DNA of 64,000 nt, from NCBI RefSeq assembly GCF_022647325.1, contig NZ_CP071405.1:2604001-2668000 (forward strand). The letters run 5' to 3'. The translations under genes and the position numbers were made by a program. This DNA comes from Pantoea deleyi. Its GTDB lineage: Bacteria > Pseudomonadota > Gammaproteobacteria > Enterobacterales > Enterobacteriaceae. Of this stretch, positions 54,059 to 63,955 are shown in pieces. Below the pieces are notes generated by a model. It had not been told where the DNA came from, did no database searches, and was given only the letters and a program-made list of their open reading frames with translations. Position 1 is the stretch's first letter, and every line of letters starts with the position of its first letter.

Positions 54059-55828
54059 ATGGACAAATCGCGGCAGCAGCATCTTACCCGCTGGCTTCGT
54101 CAGCAACGTCGTTTCGCCGGTCGCTGGTTGCGGCTCAATACGCTGCTGGGCATGGCAAGTGCCCTGCTGATTATCGCCCAGTCGGCCCTGCTGGCCTCGC
54201 TGCTGCAGGCCCTGATTATCGACGGGCAACCGCGTGAGAGCCTGACGTTCAGCATCATGTCGCTGTTGCTCTGCTTTGTCCTGCGCGCCCTGATCAACTA
54301 TGCCCGTGAACTGACCGGATTCCGGGCCGGACAGGCCATCCGTCAGGCGTTGCGCCAGCAGGTGCTGGATCGGCTGGCTGAACTGGGTCCGGCGTGGATT
54401 CAGGGCAAACCTGCCGGAAGCTGGGCGACACTGCTGCTGGAGCAGATCGAAGAGATGCAGGAGTATTACGCGCGTTATCTGCCGCAGATGACCCTGGCAG
54501 CGCTGATCCCCTGCTGCATTCTTCTGACTGTTTTTCCACTGAACTGGACAGCCGGTCTGATCCTGCTGGCCACCGCGCCGCTGATTCCGCTGTTTATGGC
54601 GCTGGTCGGGATGGGCGCAGCCGAGGCGAACCGCCGCAACTTCCTGGTGCTGGCCCGGCTGAGCGGAAACTTTCTCGATCGCCTGCGCGGCCGCGAAACG
54701 CTGCGGCTCTTTAATCGCGGCGCAGCCGAGCAGGCGGCCGTTGCCACGGCGACCACCGATTTTCGTCAGCGGACGATGGAGGTGCTGCGCCTCGCCTTTC
54801 TCTCCTCTGCGGTGCTGGAGTTCTTTGCCTCGTTAGCGATTGCGGTGGTGGCCGTCTACTTTGGCTTCTCCTATCTGGGCGAACTCCACTTCGGCGACTA
54901 CGGCCAGGGTGTCACGCTGTTTGCCGGTTTTCTGGTACTGATCCTCGCCCCGGAATTTTTCCAGCCCTTGCGCGATCTTGGCGCGTTCTATCATGCCAAA
55001 GCGCAGGCGGTCGGCGGTGCCGATGCGCTTGAGGCTTTTATGCAGGCCACACCCGACGCCGCGCCGCAGGAGGGTCAGCAACCTTTCACCGCCAGTGGCG
55101 CTGTTCAGGTGATTGCCACGGATCTGCGCGTCTGTGCCCCCGATGGCCAGCTGCTGTGTGGTCCCCTGACCTTCACCATCGCGCCGGGTGAACAGGTTGC
55201 GCTGGTCGGTCAGAGCGGGGCCGGTAAAACCGCCCTGATGAACGCCCTGCTGGGTTTCCTGCCCTATCAGGGATTCCTGACGGTCAACGGCACGGAACTG
55301 CGCGAGATACGGCGATCGGACTGGCATCAGCAGCTTAGCTGGGTCGGACAGAATCCTCAGTTACCGGCCGCCACTCTGCGCGACAATATTCTGATGGGAG
55401 CCGCCTGTGAGGCCGACCGTTTTGATGCGCTGCTCGACTCGTGCGGCATTACCGAGTTTCTGTCTCTTCTGCCGCAGGGCATCGACACACCGCCAGGCGA
55501 AGGCGGCACGCTGCTCTCCGTGGGCCAGGCGCAGCGCATCGCGGTCGCTCGCGCACTCTATAAACCCGCTCATCTTTTACTGCTCGATGAACCTGCCGCC
55601 AGCCTCGATGCGCTGAGTGAACGTCATGTGATGGTGGCGCTGAACCAGGCCGCGAGCCGTCAGACCACGCTGATGATTACCCATCAGATCGACACACTGA
55701 GCCGCTGGCCGACCCTGTGGGTGATGGAAGCGGGTAAACTGGTGCAACAGGGAAGCTGGGCGCACCTCTCGCAACAGCCGGGTGCCTTCAGTGAGATGCT
55801 GAAGCATCGTCAACAGGAGATCCACTGA
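54059..55828 (+). CDS. cydD: ABC exporter subunit CydD
   Basis: Half of the heterodimeric CydDC exporter of cysteine and glutathione, needed for cytochrome bd assembly. 589 residues (E. coli 588) from MDKSRQQHLTRWLRQQRRFA; the frame extends 22 codons upstream without homology, and there is no strong ribosome site. Six N-terminal transmembrane helices include the highly conserved GPAWIQGKPAGSWATLLLEQ. ABC motifs are Walker A GQSGAGKTA, signature LSVGQAQR and Walker B LLLLDEPAASLD. The stop overlaps the cydC start by one base (TGATG). Confidence 0.97.
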   Translation: MDKSRQQHLTRWLRQQRRFAGRWLRLNTLLGMASALLIIAQSALLASLLQALIIDGQPRESLTFSIMSLLLCFVLRALINYARELTGFRAGQAIRQALRQQVLDRLAELGPAWIQGKPAGSWATLLLEQIEEMQEYYARYLPQMTLAALIPCCILLTVFPLNWTAGLILLATAPLIPLFMALVGMGAAEANRRNFLVLARLSGNFLDRLRGRETLRLFNRGAAEQAAVATATTDFRQRTMEVLRLAFLSSAVLEFFASLAIAVVAVYFGFSYLGELHFGDYGQGVTLFAGFLVLILAPEFFQPLRDLGAFYHAKAQAVGGADALEAFMQATPDAAPQEGQQPFTASGAVQVIATDLRVCAPDGQLLCGPLTFTIAPGEQVALVGQSGAGKTALMNALLGFLPYQGFLTVNGTELREIRRSDWHQQLSWVGQNPQLPAATLRDNILMGAACEADRFDALLDSCGITEFLSLLPQGIDTPPGEGGTLLSVGQAQRIAVARALYKPAHLLLLDEPAASLDALSERHVMVALNQAASRQTTLMITHQIDTLSRWPTLWVMEAGKLVQQGSWAHLSQQPGAFSEMLKHRQQEIH

Positions 55829-57558
55829 TGTCCGCCCTGCGTCCTTTTCTTCGTCTCTGGCAGCGCCACCCTTTTCGCCTGGCGCTGGGTATCGTACTGG
55901 CGATTGTGACCCTGCTGGCCAGTATCAGCCTGCTGACCCTGTCCGGCTGGTTCCTTGCCGCCTCGTCCGTAGCGGGCGTCGCCGGACTCTATACCTTCAA
56001 CTATATGCTGCCTGCGGCGGGCGTACGCGGGGCCGCGATCATTCGCACGGCCGCACGCTATGCTGAACGCCTGGTCAGTCACGACGCGACGTTCAGAGTC
56101 CTGCAGCATCTGCGTGTTCATACGTTCGGTCGTCTGATGGCGCTCTCGCCGGGCCAGCTGTCGCTGTTCCGCCAGGCCGATCTGCTTAACCGCTTTGTGG
56201 CCGATGTCGATACGCTGGATCATCTCTATCTGCGTGTCATCTCGCCGCTGACGGGCGCCTTTGTGGTGATAGTGGTGGTGACACTCGGGCTGAGCCTGAT
56301 CGCTGTTCCGCTGGCACTGACGCTGGGCGGGATCATGCTGGGCACCCTGGTGCTGATGCCCGCGCTGTTTTATCGCCTCGGCTCGCCGGCCGGTATCGCG
56401 ATTGCCCGCGGCCGCGCCCGCTGGCGCTTACAGCTGACGCAGTGGCTGTCGGCGCAGGCGGAACTGACGCTGTATGGCGCGTCACAGCAGTGGCGCCGGC
56501 AGCTTGATGCGGATGAGCAGCGCTGGCAGCAGGCTCAGCGCCAGCAACAGCATCTGCAGGCGGCGGCGCAGAGCCTGCTGCTGCTGATCAACGGCGTAAC
56601 GGTCACCCTGCTGCTCTGGCTCGGCGCCGCGACCATCAGCGACCAGCAGCTGCCCGGTTCGCTGATTGCGCTGGTCGTGTTTTGCTCACTGGCGGCCTTT
56701 GAAGCACTGGCCCCGATTGCCGGGGCATTTCTGCCGATGTCGCAGGTGATCGCGGCCGCGCAGCGGGTCAGTGAGGTGATCGATCAGCCTCCCGCAATCG
56801 CTTTTCCGGCAGCGTCGGCGGCGCAACCTGGCAGCCTGACCGTCCGCATCGACCAGCTTGATTTCAGCTACCCTGGCCGTCCGGAGAAGGTGCTGAACGG
56901 CTGTTGTCTCACGGTGAACGCAGGCGAGCGCATAGCGCTTCTGGGGCCGACCGGCTGCGGAAAATCTACGCTGCTGGCCCTGTTAACCCGTGGCTGGGAG
57001 AGCCAGCACGGCACGATCAGCCTCAACGATCGGCGCATTGCTGACTGGTCAGAGTCTGAACTGCGCCAGCGCATCAGCGTGGTCACGCAGCGAGTTCATC
57101 TTTTCAGTCAGAGCCTGCGCGATAACCTCCTGCTGGCCTGTCCCGACGCCAGCGACGAGCGGCTAATCCGCGCCCTGAACGATGTCGGTCTGCAGCGGCT
57201 GCTTGAGAACCCGGAAGGGCTGAACGCCTGGATGGGCGAAGGCGGCCGGCCGCTGTCAGGCGGCGAGCTGCGTCGTCTCGCGCTGGCACGCGCGCTGCTG
57301 CATGATAGCGATCTCTGGCTGCTGGATGAACCGACCGAAGGTCTGGATGCCACAACCGAGCAGCATATTCTCGCGTTGCTGCAGCAGTTAACGGCAGGCA
57401 GAACCGTGATAATGGTGACCCATCGGCTCAGCGGCCTGGAAGCGATGGATCGCATCTGCGTGATGGATAACGGCGAAATTATCGAACAGGGCAGCCATGC
57501 CGAATTAATCTCAAAAGCAGGTCGCTACTGGCGTTTCCGGCAGCGTATTGCGTTATAG
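55828..57558 (+). CDS. cydC: ABC exporter subunit CydC
   Basis: Partner of CydD. 576 residues (E. coli 573), with six transmembrane helices beginning at about residue 15 (PFRLALGIVLAIVTLLASIS). The ABC domain is complete: Walker A GPTGCGKST, signature LSGGELRR, Walker B LWLLDEPTEGLD, switch histidine in VTHRLSGLE. Translation is coupled to cydD through TGATG. aat follows after 33 bases and may share the transcript. Confidence 0.97.
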   Translation: MSALRPFLRLWQRHPFRLALGIVLAIVTLLASISLLTLSGWFLAASSVAGVAGLYTFNYMLPAAGVRGAAIIRTAARYAERLVSHDATFRVLQHLRVHTFGRLMALSPGQLSLFRQADLLNRFVADVDTLDHLYLRVISPLTGAFVVIVVVTLGLSLIAVPLALTLGGIMLGTLVLMPALFYRLGSPAGIAIARGRARWRLQLTQWLSAQAELTLYGASQQWRRQLDADEQRWQQAQRQQQHLQAAAQSLLLLINGVTVTLLLWLGAATISDQQLPGSLIALVVFCSLAAFEALAPIAGAFLPMSQVIAAAQRVSEVIDQPPAIAFPAASAAQPGSLTVRIDQLDFSYPGRPEKVLNGCCLTVNAGERIALLGPTGCGKSTLLALLTRGWESQHGTISLNDRRIADWSESELRQRISVVTQRVHLFSQSLRDNLLLACPDASDERLIRALNDVGLQRLLENPEGLNAWMGEGGRPLSGGELRRLALARALLHDSDLWLLDEPTEGLDATTEQHILALLQQLTAGRTVIMVTHRLSGLEAMDRICVMDNGEIIEQGSHAELISKAGRYWRFRQRIAL

Positions 57559-57591
57559 TCATAGCGAAACGCTGATGGGTAACATAACGCA

Positions 57592-58284
57592 ATGAGACTG
57601 GTTCAACTGTCACGAGAATCTCTGCACTTTCCCCCACCCGAAATGGCCCTGCGCGAGCCGAATGGCCTGCTTGCCATGGGGGGCGATCTCTCCCCTGCCC
57701 GGTTACTTAACGCCTATCAGCACGGCATCTTTCCCTGGTTTTCCTCCGGCGACCCGATTCTCTGGTGGTCGCCCGATCCCCGCGCGGTGCTGCTGCCCGG
57801 ACAGTTCCATCTCAGCCGCAGCATGAAACGTTTCCACAGCCGATCGCCCTATCGCGTCACCATGAATCAGGCGTTTGATGCGGTGATTGAGGGCTGCGCC
57901 AGCGGCCGCGAGGAAGGCACCTGGATCACCTTTGAGATGAAACGCGCCTGGCTGCGGCTCTATGAGCTGGGCCACGCGCACTCGATTGAAGTCTGGGACG
58001 AGCAGCAGCTGGTCGGCGGCCTGTATGGCCTTGCGCTGGGACAAATCTTCTGCGGCGAATCGATGTTCAGCCGTCAGCAGAATGCCTCTAAAACCGCACT
58101 CTGGGTCTTTTGTCAGCATTTTATCCGACACCAGGGACAGCTGATCGACTGCCAGGTGCTCAATCCTCATACGGCCTCGCTGGGCGCGCAGGAGATCCCG
58201 CGGGCTGACTATCTGCAGTATGTACAACGCCTTGCGAGCCAGCCGGTCAGCGAAGGCTGCTGGCAGACACAAACCCTTTTTTAG
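57592..58284 (+). CDS. aat: Leucyl/phenylalanyl-tRNA-protein transferase
   Basis: Adds Leu or Phe to N-terminal Arg or Lys of proteins, creating an N-degron. 230 residues (E. coli 234), slightly shorter at the C-terminus. Conserved [40 protein letters not shown] and [12 protein letters not shown] are present, within the GNAT-like fold. Its products are read by ClpS and degraded by ClpAP, both encoded within 4 kb on the other side of infA. Confidence 0.97.
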   Translation: MRLVQLSRESLHFPPPEMALREPNGLLAMGGDLSPARLLNAYQHGIFPWFSSGDPILWWSPDPRAVLLPGQFHLSRSMKRFHSRSPYRVTMNQAFDAVIEGCASGREEGTWITFEMKRAWLRLYELGHAHSIEVWDEQQLVGGLYGLALGQIFCGESMFSRQQNASKTALWVFCQHFIRHQGQLIDCQVLNPHTASLGAQEIPRADYLQYVQRLASQPVSEGCWQTQTLF

Positions 58285-58322
58285 CCGTGTCGAGATGTTT
58301 TGCACACATAAAGGCGGTTAAG

Positions 58323-58331
58323 TGGTATAAT
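58323..58331 (+). promoter_or_regulatory. Distal infA promoter (extended -10)
   Basis: TGG followed by a perfect TATAAT at 58326-58331, an extended -10. No good -35 at normal spacing (TTGCAC is 20 bases away). It would give a leader of about 290 bases before infA. Confidence 0.55.
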
Positions 58332-58557
58332 GGTCGGGTTTGGTATGTCGTCCGCGCTTCGCAATCCTGAGCCGGAATTGCCAGGCTGGGAATCTCAACG
58401 CACTCTCGGAACTGTTTTCAATCGTGCGCGTGTAACCGGTTGATACAGATTCTTAGCCCGCTAATCCCCTGCAGACGTCACATAAACACCCTAATTTTAC
58501 CGGATGCGCGCCCTGGCGTGCACCCCAGCAAAGCGTTGGCAAAATCGCCGACGGTTC

Positions 58558-58586
58558 TTTACATAAATCGTTGGATTGGGCATTAT
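58558..58586 (+). promoter_or_regulatory. Proximal infA promoter
   Basis: TTTACA (58558-58563), a 17-base spacer and CATTAT (58581-58586) put the predicted start at about 58593, leaving a leader of about 35 bases before infA. Confidence 0.65.
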
Positions 58587-58603
58587 CTTGCCGGTTCAAC
58601 TGA

Positions 58604-58846
<243 letters not shown>

Positions 58847-58881
58847 TTTGCAGTAATCTCATCGCTTTGCGTTAAGCAGCG

Positions 58882-58913
58882 AAAAAAAGGCCGGATAATC
58901 ATCCGGCCTTTTT
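58882..58913. terminator. Bidirectional terminator between infA and clpA
   Basis: Seven A, the 8-base stem GGCCGGAT/ATCCGGCC with loop AATC, then TTTTT. It serves infA on the plus strand and clpA on the minus strand. Confidence 0.93.
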
Positions 58914-58930
58914 CATTTCTGCAGCGGGGC

Positions 58931-61207
58931 TTAGTGCACCGTGCCTTCCGTTTTACGTTTTTCTGCGCTCAGGAAGTGATAGGTCAGTTCACCCTTCTCA
59001 CGATCCAGCGCCACTGACACTGAGCCACCATCCACCAGTGAACCAAACAGTAGTTCGTTGGCTAACGGTTTTTTCAGGCTGTCCTGCACGGTGCGCGCCA
59101 TCGGACGGGCGCCCATCGCTTTGTCATAGCCCTTCTCAGCCAGCCAGTCGCGCGCTTCATCGCTGACTTCCAGCGACACGCCTTTCGCATCCAGCTGCGC
59201 CTGCAGTTCGACAATAAACTTGTCGACCACCTGATGGATCACCGCTGGTGACAGGTGACTGAACCAGATAATGTTGTCGAGACGATTGCGGAACTCTGGC
59301 GTAAAGATCTTTTTGATCTCTTCCATCGCGTCGCTGCTGTTGTCCTGATGAATCAGGCCGATCGATTTACGTTCGGTCTCGCGCACACCGGCGTTGGTGG
59401 TCATGACCAGCACCACGTTACGGAAGTCCGCTTTGCGACCGTTGTTGTCGGTCAGCATACCGTTATCCATCACCTGCAGCAGCAGGTTAAAGACATCCGG
59501 ATGCGCTTTCTCGATCTCATCCAGCAGCACGACCGCGTGCGGATGCTTAATCACGGCATCGGTCAGCAGACCGCCCTGATCAAAACCGACGTAGCCCGGA
59601 GGCGCACCGATCAGGCGGCTGACGGTGTGACGCTCCATGTACTCGGACATGTCGAAACGCAGCAGCTCAATGCCCAGTGCTTTCGCCAGCTGCACGGTGA
59701 CTTCCGTTTTACCCACACCGGTCGGACCGGCGAACAGGAAGGAACCAACCGGCTTGCGATCCTGACCCAGACCGGCGCGGCTCATCTTGATCGCTTCGGT
59801 CAGCGCCTCGATAGCGTTGTCCTGGCCAAACACCAGCATCTTCAGGCGATCGCCCAGATTTTTCAGCGTATCGCGGTCGGTTGCCGACACGCTCTGCTCC
59901 GGAATACGGGCAATACGCGCCACGACCGTTTCAATGTCAGAGACGTTGATGGTTTTCTTACGCTTGCTGGCTGGCATCAGGCGCGCACGGGCACCCGCCT
60001 CATCAATCACGTCAATCGCCTTGTCGGGCAGATGACGATCGTTGATATACTTCACCGCCAGCTCCACGGCGGCGCGCACCGCTTTCGCGGTATAACGCAC
60101 ATCGTGATGCGCTTCGTACTTGGTTTTCAGGCCGTTCAGGATCTGCACGGTCTCTTCGACAGAAGGTTCCGTGATGTCGATCTTCTGGAAACGACGGGCC
60201 AGCGCACGATCTTTTTCGAAGATGTTGCTGAACTCCTGATAGGTGGTGGAGCCCATTACCCGGATCTTGCCCGACGAGAGCAGCGGTTTGATCAGGTTAG
60301 CCGCATCGACCTGGCCGCCTGATGCCGCACCCGCACCGATGATAGTATGGATCTCATCGATAAACAGGATGCTGTGCTCGTCCTGCTCCAGCTGCTTCAG
60401 CAGCGCTTTGAAACGTTTTTCAAAGTCACCACGGTACTTGGTGCCCGCCAGCAGCGAACCGATATCCAGCGAGTAGATGGTGCACTCTTTCATCACTTCC
60501 GGAACGTCGCCCTGCTCGATACGCCAGGCGAGACCTTCTGCGATAGCGGTTTTACCCACACCCGATTCGCCCACCAGCAGGGGGTTATTTTTACGACGAC
60601 GGCACAGGACCTGAATGGTACGTTCCAGCTCTTTATCGCGACCAATCAGTGGATCGATCCCACCGACGCGAGCAAGCTGATTAAGATTGGTGGTGAAGTT
60701 TTCCATACGCTCCTCCCCGCCTGCTTGCTCTTCGTTAACCGGATTTTCAGCGCCTGGCGCCTGGCCCGGCTCATCTTTGCGTGTACCGTGAGAGATAAAG
60801 TTCACCACATCAAGGCGGCTCACTTCATGTTTGCGTAACAGATAGGCCGCTTGCGACTCCTGTTCGCTGAAGATGGCGACCAGCACATTCGCCCCGGACA
60901 CTTCGCTGCGACCGGATGACTGGACATGGAAAACCGCACGCTGCAGGACGCGCTGGAAGCTGAGCGTGGGTTGTGTATCGCGCTCCTCTTCGCTGGCGGG
61001 CAGCACCGGTGTGGTCTGTTCGATGAAGGCTTCGAGTTCCTGCCGCAGAGCCACCATGTCCACCGTACAGGCTTCCAGTGCCTCTCTGGCCGACGGGTTA
61101 CTGAGCAACGCCAGTAACAGATGCTCGACGGTCATAAACTCATGACGGTGCTCACGCGCTCTGGCGAAAGCCATATTTAAACTGAGTTCCAGTTCTTGAT
61201 TGAGCAT
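58931..61207 (-). CDS. clpA: ATP-dependent Clp protease ATP-binding subunit ClpA
   Basis: Hexameric AAA+ unfoldase that feeds substrates to ClpP. 758 residues, equal to E. coli. The N-terminal Clp_N domain is followed by D1 with Walker [10 protein letters not shown] and D2 with Walker [10 protein letters not shown]. The IGL loop that docks on ClpP is in [13 protein letters not shown]. Downstream of clpS by 52 bases, in the same direction. Confidence 0.99.
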   Translation of the reverse strand: MLNQELELSLNMAFARAREHRHEFMTVEHLLLALLSNPSAREALEACTVDMVALRQELEAFIEQTTPVLPASEEERDTQPTLSFQRVLQRAVFHVQSSGRSEVSGANVLVAIFSEQESQAAYLLRKHEVSRLDVVNFISHGTRKDEPGQAPGAENPVNEEQAGGEERMENFTTNLNQLARVGGIDPLIGRDKELERTIQVLCRRRKNNPLLVGESGVGKTAIAEGLAWRIEQGDVPEVMKECTIYSLDIGSLLAGTKYRGDFEKRFKALLKQLEQDEHSILFIDEIHTIIGAGAASGGQVDAANLIKPLLSSGKIRVMGSTTYQEFSNIFEKDRALARRFQKIDITEPSVEETVQILNGLKTKYEAHHDVRYTAKAVRAAVELAVKYINDRHLPDKAIDVIDEAGARARLMPASKRKKTINVSDIETVVARIARIPEQSVSATDRDTLKNLGDRLKMLVFGQDNAIEALTEAIKMSRAGLGQDRKPVGSFLFAGPTGVGKTEVTVQLAKALGIELLRFDMSEYMERHTVSRLIGAPPGYVGFDQGGLLTDAVIKHPHAVVLLDEIEKAHPDVFNLLLQVMDNGMLTDNNGRKADFRNVVLVMTTNAGVRETERKSIGLIHQDNSSDAMEEIKKIFTPEFRNRLDNIIWFSHLSPAVIHQVVDKFIVELQAQLDAKGVSLEVSDEARDWLAEKGYDKAMGARPMARTVQDSLKKPLANELLFGSLVDGGSVSVALDREKGELTYHFLSAEKRKTEGTVH

Positions 61208-61259
61208 TAGGCACCTCCCCCAATTATCGCCCTTACCAGCTTCCTATATGGAGACGGGT

Positions 61260-61580
61260 TCAGGCTTTTTCCAGCGTACACAGCAACGGATGATGGTTTT
61301 CCCGCGCATAGTTGTTCACCTGGGCCGCTTTTGTTTCCGCGACTTCTGCAGTAAATACACCACAGATCGCTTTGCCGTGATAGTGAACTTTCAACATCAG
61401 TTGCGTTGCACGTTCAACATCATAAGAAAAGAACTTTTGTACAACGTCAATAACAAATTCCATAGGTGTATAATCGTCATTATTCAGAATGACTTTATAC
61501 ATTGAAGGTGGCTTTAACCCTTCACGTACTTTGTCTTCGGCCAGATGTTCAAAGTTAAGCCAGTCGTTTGTGTTTGCCAT
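61260..61580 (-). CDS. clpS: ClpS adaptor (N-recognin)
   Basis: Delivers proteins with N-terminal Leu, Phe, Tyr or Trp to ClpA. 106 residues, equal to E. coli. The binding pocket is intact: N34-D35-D36, M40 and H66 all stand at the same positions as in E. coli ([21 protein letters not shown]). The N-terminal tail of about 20 residues that enters the ClpA pore is present. Confidence 0.99.
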   Translation of the reverse strand: MANTNDWLNFEHLAEDKVREGLKPPSMYKVILNNDDYTPMEFVIDVVQKFFSYDVERATQLMLKVHYHGKAICGVFTAEVAETKAAQVNNYARENHHPLLCTLEKA

Positions 61581-61894
61581 AGTGTTCCGTTGAGATTGTG
61601 CTTTAGCCTTTCTGAGGCTTCATGTTGAAAGTTTAACATGCCTGTCAAGCGGCTGATCGCTGCTGAAAATTTATTCAGAAATTTCCCTGCGCGACCTGCA
61701 TCACAAAATTCGTAATAGCGTTAACTGCCTCAAATTTTGATGAATTTTTCCCCACCTGGCCCGGTGGTTTGCTTGACGCCAGCGGCGCTTTCTCTACATT
61801 CTACCTGCACAGGCTGATTGAGTTTTAATCAAATGCGACTCACAGCGCTAAGACCTCACCTACTTATAAAATGTCTTGCGAGGGAAGTAAAAGC
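61581..61894. other. clpS-cspD intergenic region
   Basis: 314 bases between divergent genes, A/T rich. The cspD promoter is listed separately. On the minus strand a TTGACA at 61648-61643 could be the clpS -35, but no matching -10 is convincing. Several TTTGATGAATTTTT-type runs near 61735-61750 are visible without a recognised operator. No ORF. Confidence 0.5.
61773..61800 (+). promoter_or_regulatory. cspD promoter
   Basis: TTGACG (61773-61778), a 16-base spacer and TACATT (61795-61800). The predicted start at about 61807 gives a leader of about 88 bases. Confidence 0.65.
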
Positions 61895-62119
61895 ATGGAA
61901 ACGGGCACAGTTAAATGGTTCAACAATTCCAAAGGCTTTGGCTTTATCTGTCCGGTCGGCGGTGGCGAAGATATTTTTGCGCACTACTCCACCATTCAGA
62001 TGGAGGGCTACCGGACGCTGAAGGCAGGCCAGCAGGTTCAGTTCGATGTGCATGAAGGCCCGAAAGGCAATCACGCCAGCCTCATCGTCCCGGTCGGGGT
62101 GCCGCAGGCCGTCGCCTGA
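61895..62119 (+). CDS. cspD: Cold-shock-like protein CspD
   Basis: Nucleic-acid-binding OB-fold protein that in E. coli inhibits DNA replication in stationary phase; not cold induced. 74 residues, equal to E. coli, from METGTVKWFNNSKGFGFICP. GAGGGAA lies about 9 bases upstream; an in-frame ATG at 61871 is less likely. RNP1 (KGFGFI) and RNP2 (DIFAHY) are intact. Confidence 0.97.
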   Translation: METGTVKWFNNSKGFGFICPVGGGEDIFAHYSTIQMEGYRTLKAGQQVQFDVHEGPKGNHASLIVPVGVPQAVA

Positions 62120-62147
62120 CCGCTGCCTGTCGCTGAACCCTATCCAC

Positions 62148-62174
62148 AAATGCCAGCCAGTGCCGCTGGCATTT
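62148..62174. terminator. Terminator-like hairpin between cspD and ybjD
   Basis: The 10-base stem AAATGCCAGC/GCTGGCATTT with a 7-base loop is followed by TCC on the plus strand and by T-rich GTGG on the minus, so termination may be weak in either direction. Confidence 0.6.
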
Positions 62175-62190
62175 TCCTGTGCGCGGGACG

Positions 62191-63828
62191 TTAATCTGCC
62201 TGTCCCTGCGCCAGCCCCACGACCCGTTCAAACATCTGCCGCAGCAGCGCCGGAATAGCCTGCGAGCCCCGTTCTGCGGCGGCGCTGGCGACGGCGATCG
62301 CCAGTTCTGGCTTCGAACTGCGATGGATAGCTTTAGTAATAATACGCCGGGAACTCATCGGAACGTTTAACGGCAGGTGCGCCATCTGATGATAGACATC
62401 CTGAAACCCCTGGTGATAAAGAAAGTTCTCCATATCCAGGGCGGGCAGCTGTGTGAGGAAGCGGGGTTCGGGCTCCCCCGGCTGAAGCTGCGCGCGCGCC
62501 GCGCTGGCATACTTGTTACCCGCCTGATCGCCATCCGTCAGGACATGCCAGGCAATGCCCATCCGCCGGGCAAATTTCAGCAGCGGCTTCAGGCCCGACT
62601 GCGCAAACTCGATCACTTTTATCCCTTCGGCCGCGAAGTTGTAGCCACACTGCTGTGCCAGCTCATGCATGATCCAGACCTCGGTTTCGCCCTCCACCAG
62701 CAACCAGCAGCGGGCAAACAGCGCGGCAGGCCGGTTGACCCGGATATGAAAGCCGATGCGACGGCTCTCCTCGGCACTCAGCCCTTCCGGGCCGATGCGC
62801 CAGGCGGCGACACGCGACGGCCCGCGCACCAGCCGGCAGACGTGCTCCACCGGCACCTGCGACAGCAGCTCGGCGGAATTGGTGGTGGCGATTTTCTGCA
62901 GCGGTAACAGCCTCAGCAGGTTCCAGGCCACTGACAGCATGATCGGATGCAGCCGGGTTTCCGGATCTTCAATCAGCAGCAGCGGCCGGGCATCGGCGGC
63001 CAGCGGCACCTCGCCCCGCGCCGCTATCAGCAGGGTAAACATCTGCAGCAGTATCAGCTGGCGGCTGCGGGAATCGGTGCCGGCAATCAGCTGATTCAGG
63101 TGATCCAGCGCCCGCCAGCCGTGCATCCCGTCGCGCGTGTGCGATTCCCGATCGCGTGGCGCGTTAACGGCCTCCGGCGGCTGCACCAGAAAGTAGTGCT
63201 GCATCAGCTGCTGCATGGTTTTCAGCCCCTGGCGCAGAACCTCGTCGCTGAGCTGTTGCGGATGGCGCTCCAGGTCACGCGCCAGACGCTCCATGCCAGC
63301 CAGCAGCTCGGGATGTGCCGGGGTGACAGGCGCACGATGCCGCGTCCGTTTACTGAAGCGGGCGTCGCGCAGGCGGAGCACCGGATAGCGCTTCAGCAAC
63401 AGCGCAATCGCCGCCGCGCTGTTCTGCTCCGTTAAGCGCTGCCCCTTCGCGTCCACGAAACAGCGTCGGGATTCGATGCCGCTCTCCCGCCAGGTCGCAC
63501 TGACGCTGTAATAAATCCAGCGCTGGCCCTGCGCATCCTGCTGCCAGAAAGGGGAGAAGATCGCGTCCGGATCGCGGCCATCGTCCCGATAGTGAAACAC
63601 CACCGACAGGCGTCGCATGGCGTCGGTGACGTCGCCCGGCGTGAAGTGGAAATCGCCCTGAGTAAAAACGTAGGCCGGTTCATGGGGCGAAAGCAGCAGG
63701 CTCAGGGCATCCAGCAGGCTGGATTTCCCCCAGGCGTTTTCACCAATCAGCAGAGTGGTCCGGGTTAAAGGCAGTGAGAGCTTATTAATGCCGCGGAAAC
63801 CGCGAATGTCGATATGTTCCAGAATCAT
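62191..63828 (-). CDS. ybjD: YbjD, OLD-family ATPase-nuclease
   Basis: 545 residues (E. coli 552) from MILEHIDIRGFRGINKLSLP with AAGGA 5 bases upstream; the frame extends 18 codons further. The N-terminal ABC-type ATPase has Walker A GENAWGKSSLLDAL and Walker B PLLLIEDPETRLHP. The C-terminal Toprim nuclease domain has LLVEGETEVWIMHEL and the acidic pair in LTDGDQAGNKY. OLD proteins include phage P2 Old and the GajA nuclease of Gabija defence. Here it stands alone, without a helicase partner, as in other enterobacteria; function unknown. The N-terminal half differs from E. coli far more than the C-terminal half. Confidence 0.92.
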   Translation of the reverse strand: MILEHIDIRGFRGINKLSLPLTRTTLLIGENAWGKSSLLDALSLLLSPHEPAYVFTQGDFHFTPGDVTDAMRRLSVVFHYRDDGRDPDAIFSPFWQQDAQGQRWIYYSVSATWRESGIESRRCFVDAKGQRLTEQNSAAAIALLLKRYPVLRLRDARFSKRTRHRAPVTPAHPELLAGMERLARDLERHPQQLSDEVLRQGLKTMQQLMQHYFLVQPPEAVNAPRDRESHTRDGMHGWRALDHLNQLIAGTDSRSRQLILLQMFTLLIAARGEVPLAADARPLLLIEDPETRLHPIMLSVAWNLLRLLPLQKIATTNSAELLSQVPVEHVCRLVRGPSRVAAWRIGPEGLSAEESRRIGFHIRVNRPAALFARCWLLVEGETEVWIMHELAQQCGYNFAAEGIKVIEFAQSGLKPLLKFARRMGIAWHVLTDGDQAGNKYASAARAQLQPGEPEPRFLTQLPALDMENFLYHQGFQDVYHQMAHLPLNVPMSSRRIITKAIHRSSKPELAIAVASAAAERGSQAIPALLRQMFERVVGLAQGQAD

Positions 63829-63955
63829 AGGCGTCCTTCCTCCGGTTATAAAGAGCATGGTTGTCGTCAGCCAGCCGGTCAAGCTGCAACGGGGTTTACT
63901 CCGTTACGCTTTTTCGCTAGCGTGTGGCCTCTTTCCTCCATGGATGGCCTCTGCT

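Noticed and set aside
59255..60322. 355-codon open frame opposite clpA
   Set aside because: Antisense shadow of a conserved gene; composition is atypical and no domain is recognised.
63829..63955. Lysine riboswitch upstream of lysO
   Set aside because: The gap is only 127 bases, too short for the roughly 170-base riboswitch plus an expression platform, and no characteristic multi-helix layout is seen.
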